Part shown: positions 31,676-43,093 of the stretch, one piece after another
Position numbering within the stretch: the stretch's first letter is position 1
Layout of the letters: the number at the start of each line of letters is the position of its first letter
NCBI GenBank assembly: GCA_019843655.1
Contig: JACDQD010000009.1
Span: 625,750 to 689,749, forward strand
Source of the DNA: Lethocerus indicus
Lineage: Eukaryota; Arthropoda; Insecta; Hemiptera; Belostomatidae
Length of the DNA: 64,000 bases
Reading direction: 5' to 3'
The notes under the pieces: generated by a model
The model's input: the letters and a program-made list of their open reading frames with translations, nothing else
Databases searched by the model: none
Told to the model about the DNA's origin: nothing
Translations under genes and position numbers: made by a program

Positions 31676-32463
31676 CCCCAATATATCGATATCTGTTTCA
31701 TACGATATCGTGACGTACGCCGTAGCCGACTGTTTTTATTATTATTATTATTATTTCTCTTATAGAAGCGTGACGTCTTTTGTGGTACGGAAAGGTCGAG
31801 TCTGTATTTTTTCACGAGTTTGTGAAGCATGAGAGTCCGGAAAGTGATCGAGATATGTACGAATATTGAGAGAGTATCTGTGTCCCGAATGCGGAAAGAA
31901 TATGTCTCTCTGACCGGGGGTAATTTATCGGAAGAAGCCGGTTGATATTAGTCAAATTACAAAATTGAACCTGTCGTACAATCGATAGTTTCCCGGCGGG
32001 GGCGAAGGTTATAACAACGGTCGAAATAGATACGTCACGACGTTATCAGCGCATTTTAACCTTTTCCGGTTACCGTCAAATTCTGGTAATGTCATCATTT
32101 TCACGCGGCCGAAAGACCAGGAAAAACTCTAATACTTTATATTCGTCGTTTTTCAGTCTGCGGCGGCAACTGACTTTTGGCACTTGGTCGTCGCCCAAGA
32201 GGATCTCGTCTCTAGGACGGAAGGAAAAATTCCTAAGAGTTGGAATTAACGGGCAATAACGTGTCTACACACACGGCAGTGAGGGAAACGTCCAGTAGGA
32301 TAAACGGGGAAAATTGAAAAAAAGAAAACATCATTTCACGAGTTTACGTCAACGCGCCTCGTCAAGAGCGGTGTTTAAAATTTATCGGGATTATAAAAGT
32401 GGCTATGACGATAAGAAGTGTCTGTGCTTGCGCTTAAGAGACTGAAGTGGAGAAAAGTGCCGC
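31676..32463. other. Intergenic sequence, no gene seen
   Basis: A TATCGATATCTG/CGATATCGTGACG block related to 34680-34760 lies at its left end, with a TTA run near 31735. Nothing else is recognised. Confidence 0.5.
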
Positions 32464-33014
32464 AGATAATTACAAACGGAAAGTCTCTTCCTGTCGTAAA
32501 ATCCTATAGACTATTTTCCCGGATTTATTGTTCGATACTTTTAAAAACGTTCTGCGGGACACGCGAGTTAAATTTTTTTTTTTTTATATTTTTCCGCAAC
32601 ATTTTTACGTGGGAGAATTTCTCGCATCAAACCGATAAATATTGTTTATGTATACTGATGTCGACTGATAATTTTTTTAAAAGTTTCTTCGGAAATAAAT
32701 AATAAAAAATTATAAATCACTCGTCGTACTCCTCGGTTGGCGAATTTTTTTGAACCCGCCCGGTAATCGAACCGTGGCGATTCGGCTTGGGAAAATTCGA
32801 ACGTCAGTTGTAATAATTTTACACGGAATCCGGTATCACAAATCGGTAAAAAAAACAAATATTGAGGAAAATATAGATATATTTATTGGGAACGGTTGTA
32901 TATTGGGTTGAAAATCTTTGTACGGATAAGCCGTAGACGGTTTCGAATGCGCGTATAAAATACATTCGGCTTCTTGTCGAACTGTGGCGAATAAATAACG
33001 GCCTTTATTCGGTC
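32464..33014 (-). repeat. Inverted duplication, copy 2 (downstream of ANAPC4)
   Basis: The reverse complement of 25214-25767, ending AACGGCCTTTATTCGGTC. Beyond it (33015-33060) the minus strand continues with a mariner-type acidic motif remnant (from CATCGTCGACCTCC), which the other copy lacks. Confidence 0.85.
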
Positions 33015-33529
33015 ATCGTCGACCTCCACCGGACGTCCTCTGGCGCTCCTCGTCTTTTAACGAAAAATTCCCCTGAATGGAATACTGTACCTGGACGGGG
33101 TACAGTGGCAGGTACGGGAAGAAGTGCGGCGAAGGGGCGAGGTGTAGACCGTCTCTCAGTAGGAGGAGGAGGAGGAGGACGGAGGAGGAGGAGGAGGAGA
33201 CGGTGGAGGAGGAGGAGGAGGAGGACGCCCTGACAAGTACAAGAGGAGGTCCATCGAGTTCTCAAGAAATGGTCCTCCAACGTCCCAAATCTCAGGAGAC
33301 CGCTGGAAATAATCAAGACCCTACCGCTGGGCAAGATTCCACTCGACGATTGTACAATTTTAATACAAATTAATAAATCTATTGTTACCTTCGAAGCGAT
33401 ACTTCTTCTTGGGGGGTGAAATCGAAAGTTTTTTTTCGACGACCGAATCGACGAAACGGCGAGATAAAAGTTGTTGGGAAAAAGTAATTATCCAATCCAC
33501 CAGTTTTCGGGTTCATCGTATACCGAAAA

Positions 33530-33745
33530 TAATGTATTTTTCGTTAAAGGACGAGGAAGGACCTCCTGTGGAGGTCGATGATGACCCCGAATAAAGGCCA
33601 TTGTCAGGACATTGCAGAGACGCTGAATGTATCTTATACCTGTATTAGAAACCATCTACGGCTTATCTGTGCAAAGACTTAAAATATATGTACAACGCCC
33701 CACTTGTTGTCGGTGAATTCCTCAATTACTCAAGAGTTGTCGGTC

Positions 33746-33750
<5 letters not shown>
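33530..33750 (+). mobile_element. Mariner transposase remnant (N-terminal part)
   Basis: GAGGACCTCCTGTGGAGGTCG encodes PPVEVDDD, then with a small shift DIAETLNVSYTCIRNHLRLI, the helix-turn-helix region of mariner transposases. It is followed by a (TA)n run at 33749-33798. There is no catalytic part. Confidence 0.6.
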
Positions 33751-33799
<49 letters not shown>

Positions 33800-34027
33800 C
33801 GTCGCGCTTCGATTATAATCGAATCGGCCAGATATCGATATATATATACTACTGGTCTGTATATCGATATACGAAGGGAATCGACTATTTATTCTGGAGG
33901 ATTGAGGAAAATTACGCCGCCGGTCGCCCCGGCGACCGTTTTCTTCCCGCGGCCGATTAATTATTGAGAAAAATACGCGTTAAATAAAAATTTAATTGAG
34001 GATTGCCCTAAAAGGGAGAAATCCGTA

Positions 34028-34154
34028 ATGGAGACAGAGGATAGGGTGGCTCGTATTGTAGCCGCCCTTTGGGACATGCAACGGCTCGGACTCGTATCCT
34101 GTTCAAGGGAAAACATCAAGGACTATATCAAGAGCAGGAGCCCAAATAGGACAG
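34028..34154 (+). CDS. H15-like gene exon A
   Basis: Forty-two codons plus one base from an ATG in the context CCGTAATGG. It encodes the first two predicted helices. The codon composition is clearly less AT-rich than the flanks. Confidence 0.5.
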
Positions 34155-35211
34155 GTTTAAATAACGTGTTAAAATACGGAATAGGGCCCCCCAATAGACA
34201 ATTCCCAATTTAAGGTCCCACCTAACCTCAAACCCGGTAGTATATCGATTGTTCCCCGACGACATTGTATCGATATATCGAAGTAATATCGTCTGGACAA
34301 AGGCGTCGCTTTATACCTTGGATGTACTGTATCGTTTTGTAATATTATTTACATAAAAGCGTTATTTTACATTGAATAGGATATATAGAATGGGTTAAAA
34401 TGCAGAATAGGGCCCCAATAGACAATTCCCAATTTAAGGTCCCATCTAACCTCAAAAAACCGGTATATCGATTGTTCCCCCCCGACGACATTGTATCGAT
34501 ATATCGAATGAAATATCGTCTGGACAAAGGCATCGCTTTATACCTTGGATGTAATGTATCGTTTTGTAATATTAAGCGTTATTTTACATGGAATAGGATA
34601 TATAGAATGGGTTAAAATGCAGAATAGGGCCCCCACTGATAACTGAATAGGCGGGGTTATATATCGATATCTTTTACATTTTCTGGCTATGGAAAGGTCG
34701 GAATCTGTATTTTTCAACAACGATTGAAATAGATACGTCACGATATCGAATGTAACAGATATCGATATATAATTAGGGGTGGGGGGCCTATTCTGCATTT
34801 TAACCCATTCTATATATCCTATTCAATGTAAAATAACGCTTTGTGTAAATAATATTACAAAACGATACATTACATCCAAGGTATAAAGCGACGCCTTTGT
34901 CCAGACGATATTACTTCGATATATCGATACAACGTCGTCGGGGGAACAATCGATATACTACCGGGTTTGAGGTTAGGTGGGACCTTAAATTGGGAATTTT
35001 CTACAAAAAACAGGGTTGAAAATCGCGTCCTGGCTGAAGGAGGCTGTGAGGAGGGGCGACGTCCATGAACACTGGAGGAGGGAATGCGGCCGGCCGTACT
35101 TCAGGCTGGGAGGAGGCGGATTCACTCGGCTCAAGTCCCGAATCAAGTACTCCGGAAGCCGTCTTGAGGACTTGGGGAGCTCGAATGGTACCGGAAACGT
35201 ACATAAGCCCG
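34028..35211 (+). CDS. Probable linker-histone-like (H15) winged-helix domain, two exons, partial gene
   Basis: Exon A (34028-34154) begins with ATG and encodes METEDRVARIVAALWDMQ, then SRENIKDYIKSRSPNRT. Exon B (35014-35211) encodes LKIASWLKEAVRRGDVHEHW and GRPYFRLGGGG. Joined at the split Gly codon (G|GG, donor ACAG|GTTTAA, acceptor AAACAG|GG) they give the pattern of an H1/H5 globular domain: a first helix, an IKxYI helix, an LKxAVxxG helix, and a G..YFRL strand pair. This kind of domain binds nucleosomal or other DNA. The domain call is by eye and no specific protein is recognised. The intron is filled by an inverted/tandem repeat. The donor CCCG|GTGAGT ends exon B, and no phase-compatible next exon was found. 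Confidence 0.5.
34166..35008. repeat. Two direct copies plus one inverted copy of a 220-bp repeat
   Basis: Units at 34168-34397 and 34398-34614 share GAATAGGGCCCC, GACAATTCCCAATTTAAGG, ATCGATTGTTCCCC and TTATACCTTGGATGTA. Their reverse complement spans 34785-35005. Between them is a smaller TATCGATATC hairpin (34660-34770). The array fills the intron of the H15-like gene. Confidence 0.85.
35014..35211 (+). CDS. H15-like gene exon B
   Basis: Entered in phase 1, it encodes the third helix and the beta wing, followed by a basic/Ser-rich linker (LKSRIKYSGSRLEDLGSSNG). An in-frame stop follows just past the donor, so splicing onward is required or the protein ends there. Confidence 0.45.
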
Positions 35212-35983
35212 GTGAGTAATTGACCCCGACCTTTCAGGCCGCTCGCCGTCTTCAGTAGCGGTCTCTGAGTGACCGGAAAATCGCAACTTGGCCAGGGCGC
35301 GCCCATCAGAGCTTCTACAGGAAGTGTACGGAGGAATAGCGCATAGCCGCGCACGTGTGGCACTCTTCTGTCGAATATAGGCGCTACTGAAGATGGCGAG
35401 CGGCCGAAACCAAGGTCTGGCGAAAGACCTACAAACCTACAAAAAAAAAAACAATTCGGTCGACAACTAAGTGACGGCAGAATCACCCCGAAAAGCGGCT
35501 TTGAACATATCTTCAGTACACCCTTTGCACAGATAAGATTCTTCGATGCGTTTATTAATTGTCGAAGCCTCGGCCGGTTCCGAATTCCATATTTTGTACG
35601 AAATTTTTTTCATCGTTATATTTGAAATATCGTCCGACAACGTAAACGTTTAACGCTCCGCATTTGTACCCTGAACTGTCTGCTGTCGAATCGATTTTTT
35701 GCCAATAGAGGGTTGCCAAGGTTTACTGCAAGAACGGGGGGTTGGCGAATTCAAATCTTGCCCCGTATATATATATATATATATCGTACAATTTTGTACG
35801 CGGTACTAATAAAAGCGGCGGATGTTGACAGCGGGCCGGGGCCGCTGCGTGACCGGAAGTAAGAGGCCGAAGAGGTACCGAGAAGAACCCGGCCTCATAT
35901 ACCTCGTTTCCGTTGGGAGGACGAGGTCGTCTTCGGGGGACACGGGGTAATTAATAATATAACGCAGAATTGGACAGTAGATT

Positions 35984-36215
35984 TATCGGTTTGGCAACTA
36001 AGTAATTGCGGTACATTGTTATTCGGCCCTTAGAAGCCTTAAAAGAACGAGGCTTTGCGTCCGAAGACGAAGAGGGCTCGGGCGGGGAGGTCGATGATGA
36101 CCCCCCCGAAAAAAAGGCAGTTATCGATCTTGTACACGCATACGAAACCGTCCGACGCGGCTTATCAGTGCTCACTGACGCGCTTGAAACAGTGTACAAC
36201 AGGATATATTTATTT
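35984..36215 (+). mobile_element. MarT fragment with transposase remnant
   Basis: It starts ATCGGTTTGGCAACTAAGTAATTGCGG and leads into GACGAAGAGGGCTCGGGCGG / GAGGTCGATGATGAC, the acidic EVDDD motif of mariner transposases. It is truncated near GTGTACAACAGG. Confidence 0.6.
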
Positions 36216-36719
36216 TGTTTTTTTTTTCTCCGATTGAACAGCGTCAGCAGCAGGACGGCGGATGGCGCCGGCGGTGCGGTGAAGACGGGCGGCCGACAGG
36301 CCTGCCAACTGTGCTGGCCGACCACCGGCCGCACGCCCCACACGGTACACTCTCGCCTCAGTAGTATAGTTGAAACGCTGAAAATGATTTTGTCCCCAAA
36401 GTGGACACTCTCGCGGGCCCGACATCGACATCTGATGTCTTCGGCATCGCCGGCTCGATCCTCACTCCCTTCACGGTTCCGACCGTGTGGACGACGAAAT
36501 TTTCATTATTTTTGAAAAATATTGTTCAACTGGACCCTAAACTATCGGCTGTCGAATGGGTTTTTACTGAAGTAACGGTGGCAGAGTCAAATTTTGGCAC
36601 TGATTTCGGTACACTTTCCGGTTACCTTAAGGGCCCCTTGGAAGGGCCGATTCGTCTTTCCGATCTCGAGAGGGGCGGGGGGGGGTTTCTTCTGTAATTT
36701 GATATCACTGTGTGTGTGG

Positions 36720-37045
36720 TCTGCGAGGGGTTGGAATATACTGTAGAGGAGTTCGTGATGTTTCTGTCTCCTCTCGCTGCCGGTTCGCTCTTTTGCTAGA
36801 CCGGGGGGGGGTTTGTCGGCCGTTCGCCATCTTCAGTAGCGCTGTGTCAGTCTGACACTGCTGCACTGTCACTTTCACATGTACTGTAGTGTCTGTCAGT
36901 ATACGAAAGTACATGTGAAAGTGAGATGCCCTGAAAAACATCAAAGTGCTGACAGTGACTGACACAGCGCTACTGAAGATGGCGAGCAGCCGACAAACCG
37001 GTCTGCAAAAGACCAAACCGGCAGCGAGAGAGAGAAAGCTATCTG
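36720..37045. mobile_element. FBm copy, near full length
   Basis: Outer GTTTCTGTCTCCTCTCGCTGC, arms CGCCATCTTCAGTAGCGCTG and GCGCTACTGAAGATGGCGAGC, centre TCACATGTACTGTAGTGTCTG with the mirrored GTACATGTGAAAGTGAG. One of the clearest copies. Confidence 0.75.
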
Positions 37046-37073
37046 AACCTCATTTTCTTCTGTAATTTTCTCC

Positions 37074-37156
37074 TCATCCACCTCCTCCTCCTCCTCCTCC
37101 TCCTCCTCCTCCTCCTCCTCCTCCTCCTCCTCCTCCTCCTCCTCCTCCTCCTCCTC
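37074..37156. repeat. (CTC)n trinucleotide microsatellite
   Basis: An almost pure CTC/TCC run of about 80 bp. Reading it as poly-Arg on the minus strand would be spurious. Confidence 0.9.
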
Positions 37157-37386
37157 ATCATCGCACTCTGGCGAGATGAGCAGCTCTCGAGGTCGTCTTC
37201 ATTCCGCAACGTGACGTCACCGGGGCACACAGTTTTAACGACGCGCACCGCGACGCCGAATGCGTCTCTCGCCTCGATTATTAGACGTTTTTCTAGAAAA
37301 TAGACCGGTTTTTCCCCGACAGCCAGAGAAAGAAAGACGGTCCCGGCCAATTTTCAAGACAATAAGCTAGGATATACACCATTAAT

Positions 37387-37388
<2 letters not shown>

Positions 37389-37445
<57 letters not shown>

Positions 37446-37640
37446 GTGGTCCAAAAAAATGTATCCACCGTTTAACAGTCCATAACTTGCAAACTAATTG
37501 ACCGAATTGTATCTAATTTTTGGTGAAAGTGTAGCTTAAAGTCCAACTTGAGGATATATCACACTGTAAGTGTTCGAAATTGTCACCGTTATTAACATCC
37601 AGACAGAGAAACGATGCCGACGTTTTGAGTAACTCCGACG
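37389..37640. mobile_element. MarG copy, truncated, bordered by (TA)n
   Basis: A TA run to 37441 is followed directly by CAGAGTGGTCCAAAAAAATG. The body is in reverse orientation to 17727 (TGGTGAAAGTGTAGCTTAAAG) and breaks off after AGAGAAACGATGC. Confidence 0.7.
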
Positions 37641-38319
37641 ACAGTGCAATATTCAGGTTCATCCCGGGTCATTTATGGACCGGGCGAAATTTCTGTCAAC
37701 TAAAAATTAGGAAATAAAAAGATAGAAAAATTTTTTTGGCACCGGAATTCTACTTCAAATAGACATAGTTATACAAGTGTAGTGGAAGAGGAAAAAAAAA
37801 CTGTAAGGTTTGTGCGTATACAATGAAATGTACTTCGTATCCTTTTCCTTTCCCTGCACGTTTGGCGCCCACGCTTTCTCCTTTTTAAAAAGTTTTTTTT
37901 TCATATTTTTTTTTTATTTATCTTTGAACCCATGGTCCAACGTCCGCCACAACATCAGATCATGTTGTGTCGACAGACGAAGAAGAAGAAGAAGAATAAG
38001 AAGAAGAATAATCAGAAGAAGACGGGGCCGGAAGGAGGACGATGGAGGGGAGGCGGCGGCGACGACGTCCTGAAGGACACGATCTCCAGGAGTCGCCAAC
38101 GCCGGTGCTCAATGTGCTCCAACGGGACGTCCTCCGGGAAGAGGAACGACCGATAATTCCCCCCTCCCCCCGATCGGACCCCAGAGAAAATATATTGGCT
38201 GAAAAAGGAATTTCCAGTTTTATTGACGATAAGATATATATAAAAAAAATGAGGAATTTCAAAATTGAGGAAATATCGCATCTCGGTAACGGTACTGTGG
38301 GTTTTTATCGGCCCCCGAC

Positions 38320-39340
38320 AATTAAATCAATTAATAACTCTCAATTGGAAATAAACGATGGTTTTTTTTAAAGCATCAAATTTCAGATATTTAAGAGAAA
38401 TTTTTCATCAACACAAGATGGCCAACCTGGGCCCGACTATAGTTTTGGCCGTAAAATAATCGAATCGTAAAATAAATGTCACACTATTGACGATAAAAGC
38501 TATAGCGAAATTGGAAATAGACCTTTTTGGATTTTATCGGATGAAATTTCAGAGAAATTCGACAAATTTTCGGTCTCGGCATCCGACACAACCTGAGAAT
38601 GCTGCCATTGAGCCGCTTATTGAACGGAAGGGAAAACTTTTCGCCGGCTAAGAATACCGCCCCGTTACCGATAAATAGTAACACTAAATAGTAGACAAAT
38701 AATAAAAACGGAATTGGAAATAAACGAGTATTTTATTATCGAGTGAAATTCCAGGAAAAAATCGAGGGAAATTTTTCGCGGTGGCAACACTGGACTGATC
38801 GGTCTGCCCGTAACGCACAAAAACTAATAGAGCGAATAGATCGGAATTAGAAATAAACGATTCTTATTTATCCAATTTTTCACTTCGCGGGATATGATTA
38901 AAATTTATGCCCCGTCTCACAAAAAAAGGCTATAATTTTATTCGGTAAAATTTCGATAAATTGAAATGCGACCTGAAAGTTATACGCCCCCTAGAGGGTT
39001 AAACACTGGGGGGAATAGTACTACGCTCTTTTTCGTATTTCGGTGCAGAAAACTGCATCGCTACTAACACGATAACAGCTAATAGAATTCTGTAGTTTTT
39101 ATCGAAATCGACGCATCAACATGGCCTCAATTGTGGTAGTTTAAAAAAAAAAATTGGGACAAAATTTTTTTTTGGGGCCGCGATAAAACTTATAGCTGAC
39201 TTTAATATAGAACGGAATTTTGTAATAAACGATAATATTTTAGGGGGGGGGTGTTCCGAAATTAACGCCAGATTTGAATTCGTCACCATTCTTGCGCGGT
39301 AATGTTGGCAACCCTGTTGAAAAAAATCATTTCACAGCTG
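38320..39340. repeat. Highly diverged tandem repeat upstream of Vav
   Basis: GGAATTGGAAATAAACGA-type words recur near 38345, 38508, 38711, 38845 and 39210, each followed by an AT-rich block and GGCAAC..TGG phrases, with spacing of about 130-360 bp. No gene is seen from 37650 to 40368. Confidence 0.55.
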
Positions 39341-39354
39341 ATAATTTAGGGTCT

Positions 39355-39358
<4 letters not shown>

Positions 39359-39422
<64 letters not shown>

Positions 39423-39647
39423 GAGTCGAGTGGGGTAATCGCAAGAAGCGATAATATTGGAAAAATTAGACGATAACCGGTGTAATATTCGATGTAAGAA
39501 TTAATGAAATAACGGCCTAAGTTTAAAATATCTAGTGCAATAGTTAACTGTAGTATATCGATTCTCGGGTTTTTATTGTATATTTTCCCGATTATTACGA
39601 CAAAATTGTTAAATATTCGCGATCAATGTACCATAATATTTAAATAA

Positions 39648-39706
<59 letters not shown>
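39359..39706. repeat. Two (TA)n tracts with AT-rich spacer
   Basis: TA runs at about 39359-39419 and 39650-39706. TAACCGGTGTA.AATTCG.TG blocks at 39476 and 40048 suggest a further old duplication. Confidence 0.8.
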
Positions 39707-39708
<2 letters not shown>

Positions 39709-40368
39709 TTGGTGGTGTTTCAAGATACAGATATGTTAATTTTATTTCTGTAAATACAAATATTATAAACATATATAAACAAATTGTGATTACCGCATGT
39801 ATTCCGGCCTATTGGCCTTAGTACATTTATATTTTTAAATATTACAATACATTATACACGAATTTTTTAACAATATTGTTGTGATAGTCGGGAAAATACA
39901 TAATGAAAACCCGAAAAAAAAAACAGGGACCGAATCCCGAGGCTTTCATTCTTGACGCTGCGTTATTTTATATCGGAATTTTAATCGCACCGGCGCCGGA
40001 TCAGCGAAGAGCGATAATATTCGGGGGGAAAAACCCTTGGGACGATAACCGGTGTATAATTCGGTGCGGGAATTAGGAATTAATTAAACGATTGCCCTAT
40101 TGAAGTGTATATTTATATATTGTATATTTTTGTGTTGGGGCAATGCGTTGTGTGTTGGTTGGCGGCACTGTGCTGACGGTGGGGGTGGTGGTGGTGGTGT
40201 AGCCGCTGTAGTGGGCCGAGAGAGAGAGACGGAGAGACGTCCGGGCCCCGGGTGACTATATAACTCTCTTGGTGTTATTGTAGAATATCGTTTACTGTTG
40301 TAGGCTCAGTTTGTTGTTAAATCTGTTGTTGTGTATTGTGTGTTGTGTTGTGTTGTGTTGTGGGCGGT

Positions 40369-40584
40369 ATGGCGGGCGGTGGTGAGCCGTGGCGCGAGTG
40401 CTGTTCCTGGTTGACTAGGGCCGGCGTGTTGAGGGCCGACCACAGGGCCAATTGGGCCGGTGCCGCCCTTCCCGACCTCGCCTACACGCTGAGGGACGGC
40501 GTACTCCTCTGCAACTTCATCAGCCGGCTGGAGCCCAACTCTATAGACGTCAAGGACGTCAACCAGAAGCCCCAGTTCGCCCAG
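40369..40584 (+). CDS. Vav: Vav exon 1 (CH domain, first part)
   Basis: MAGGGEPWRECCSWLTRAGV opens the exon, followed by LRDGVLLCNFISRL and the conserved VNQKPQFAQ at the donor CCCAG|GTAACT; 72 codons in phase 0. The upstream frame stays open for 11 codons, but the MAGG start matches the usual Vav N-terminus length. Confidence 0.92.
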
Positions 40585-43042
40585 GTAACTACACGGGTAT
40601 AACTACCCTACAGAGACAATTTACAGAAATATAATATATAAAAAAAAAACTCTTCGGACATCCTGATCCTAACGTCCTGGACAATCGGAGGCAATTTAGG
40701 CAGGTGGTAGCTAGCGCTGTCCTGGAAAGCATCCGAATTCCTATATCCGTAGCAGGCGGTGAGTTTTCCGAATATCCCGGGAGGTTTCTACTTGCCATCA
40801 CCGGCTGTAGGGATCATCGAAAGGGCGTGTAAAGGATTAAATTTAGAATAGAGACGGCCTATTTAATCTGCCCCCAAAATCCTAGCTGGAAGTTTATGTC
40901 GGTCTGGTCCATCGCCTTCTTCCTGTCCTCCAGCTCTTCGTCCGACTCCTCGGACATCCTGATTCTAACGTCCTGGACAATCGGAGGCAATTTAGGCAGG
41001 TGGTAGCTAGTGCTGTCCTGGAAAGCATCCGAATTCCTATATCCGTAGCAGGAACGGTGAGTTTTCCCGTATCTCCGGGAGGTTTCTACTTGACATCACC
41101 GGCTGTGGTTGGATCGTCGAAAGGGCGTGTAAAGGATTAAATTTAGAATAGAGACGGCCTATTTAATCTGCCCCCAGAAAATCCTAGCTGGAAGTTCATG
41201 TCGGTCTGGTCCACCGCCTTCTTCGTGTCCTCCAGCTCTTCGTCCGACTCTTCGGACATCCTGATCGAACATCCAGGACAATCGTAGGCAATTTAGGGCA
41301 GGTGGTAGCTAGTGCTGTCCTGAAAACACAGAACGGATATCCGAATTCCTATATCCGTAGCAGGAAGCGGTGAGTTTTCCTGTATCTCCGGGAGGTTTCT
41401 ACTTGCCATCACCGGCTGTGGGGATCATCGAAAGGGCGTGTAAAGGATTAAATTTAGAATAGAGACGGTCTATTTAATCTGCCCCCAGAAATCCTATGTA
41501 ATCGAAAATACCAGAAAATAAATCGAATGGATAGTGTAAATAGGCTAACTGTTTTGTCTTGGGCGCTGACTGTTACGCAGGAAAATTGTAATTATATTAT
41601 GGCCGTCGATGTCATTTAAAACAATTTTTACAATCGTACAACCCGTAAACCCGTTTTATTACTACCCCCCCGTGTGCAGTAGCCCTGTTCCGTTATTCTT
41701 TCTTAGTCTCGATAATATTTTACAACTCGTTGCTACGACACAGCGAATAATAAATTCAGTGAATAACAGTTGTAATCATCGAATTAGGACAGCGGGATGA
41801 ATAGCTCGAAATAAAAAATAGAAATTATTGAAGCGACGATGGCCATTTAAATCGGTTAATATAGCTCGGTTCGATATCACTGTTTTGTGGTCTGCGAGGG
41901 GTTGGAATACTGTGTAGGTTCGTGATGTTTCTGTCTCCTCTCTTGCTGGCCGGTTTGGTCTTTTGCTAGACCGTGCAGTTTCGGCCGCTCGCCGTCTTCA
42001 GTAGCGCTGTGTCAGTAGTCACTGTCAGCACTTTGTATGTTTTTTGGGCATCCCTCCACTGCCCTGTCACTTTCACATGTACTGTAGTGTCTGTCAGTAT
42101 GTCAGTCATTTATATATATATGTGTTCTGTTATTGTTATTGGGGGGTTATATACAAACATTACAGTACCATGTGAAAGTGACAGTGGAGAATGCTGCTAC
42201 TGAAGATGGCGAGCGGCCGACAAACCGGTCTAGCAAAAGACCGAACCGGCAGCGAGAGGAGACAGAAACATCACGAACCTATAGCTCAGTTTATTCCGGT
42301 TTAAGACCCCCCCCCCCCGTTATTGTTATTTTTTAAACCCGTTGCCAGGATACTAGACTACGTAGTACAGTAAGTAAAAATTGCATCGAGAATCCTGTAA
42401 TAATGCCTCGTAAATCCTTTTCGTAACGATTGTATTGCGAGTTTTTCCGTTTACGGGTAATAACAGTTTTTTTTTATTTTCCTATAAAAATAACGGTCGA
42501 GTGTCGCTGAAACGTAGCCGAAACCGTCGCCATAGAGACCGTCGTATGACCGGAGCTGATAGCGAGACGTTTATTATCAGGATCCAGATACTCCGACTCC
42601 GTTTTATCTCCCTTCGGAGCTAGAGCGGATGTTTTTTTTTTCTTTTTTCCATTTCATTGACGTAAAATCGTCGCTTATCCGCATTCGCGTCGAAAGTACA
42701 ACTTTCGACGAGAGATCGCCACCTCTTTTCCTCTAAAAAGATTTCGTCTGAAAACTTTAAATTGTCCGTAAGACGTTGGCGGTTGGAGATAATCTATAGT
42801 TATCTCTGACCGAGATAGATTATAAACGGTATAACACTTGTTATACAACGGTAACAAGTCCTAGACTCATATCGGCTTGTTGATTTTTAAAAACGGTCAA
42901 CCTATTTTTTTGACACATTAATCAAAATGTTGGAAGGTTGTAACGTGTTATAACCTACCTGTAGATCGGTATGGGATTATACTATTGTATTATTCGGAAA
43001 GCTCTCGTACCCTTATCTTAGATTGAGTCATATTTATTTGTT

Positions 43043-43093
<51 letters not shown>

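Noticed and set aside
33077..33373. 98-codon plus-strand frame with Arg and Glu runs
   Set aside because: The core is a GGA trinucleotide run and the start overlaps a mariner remnant on the other strand; no splice signals or homology.
36236..36350. Possible third exon of the H15-like gene (GRQACQLCWPTTGR)
   Set aside because: The phase after exon B would hit a stop, and GAAGACGGGCGGCCGA is typical of FBm arms.
37039..37350. Poly-Arg frame on the minus strand
   Set aside because: Produced by the (CTC)n microsatellite.
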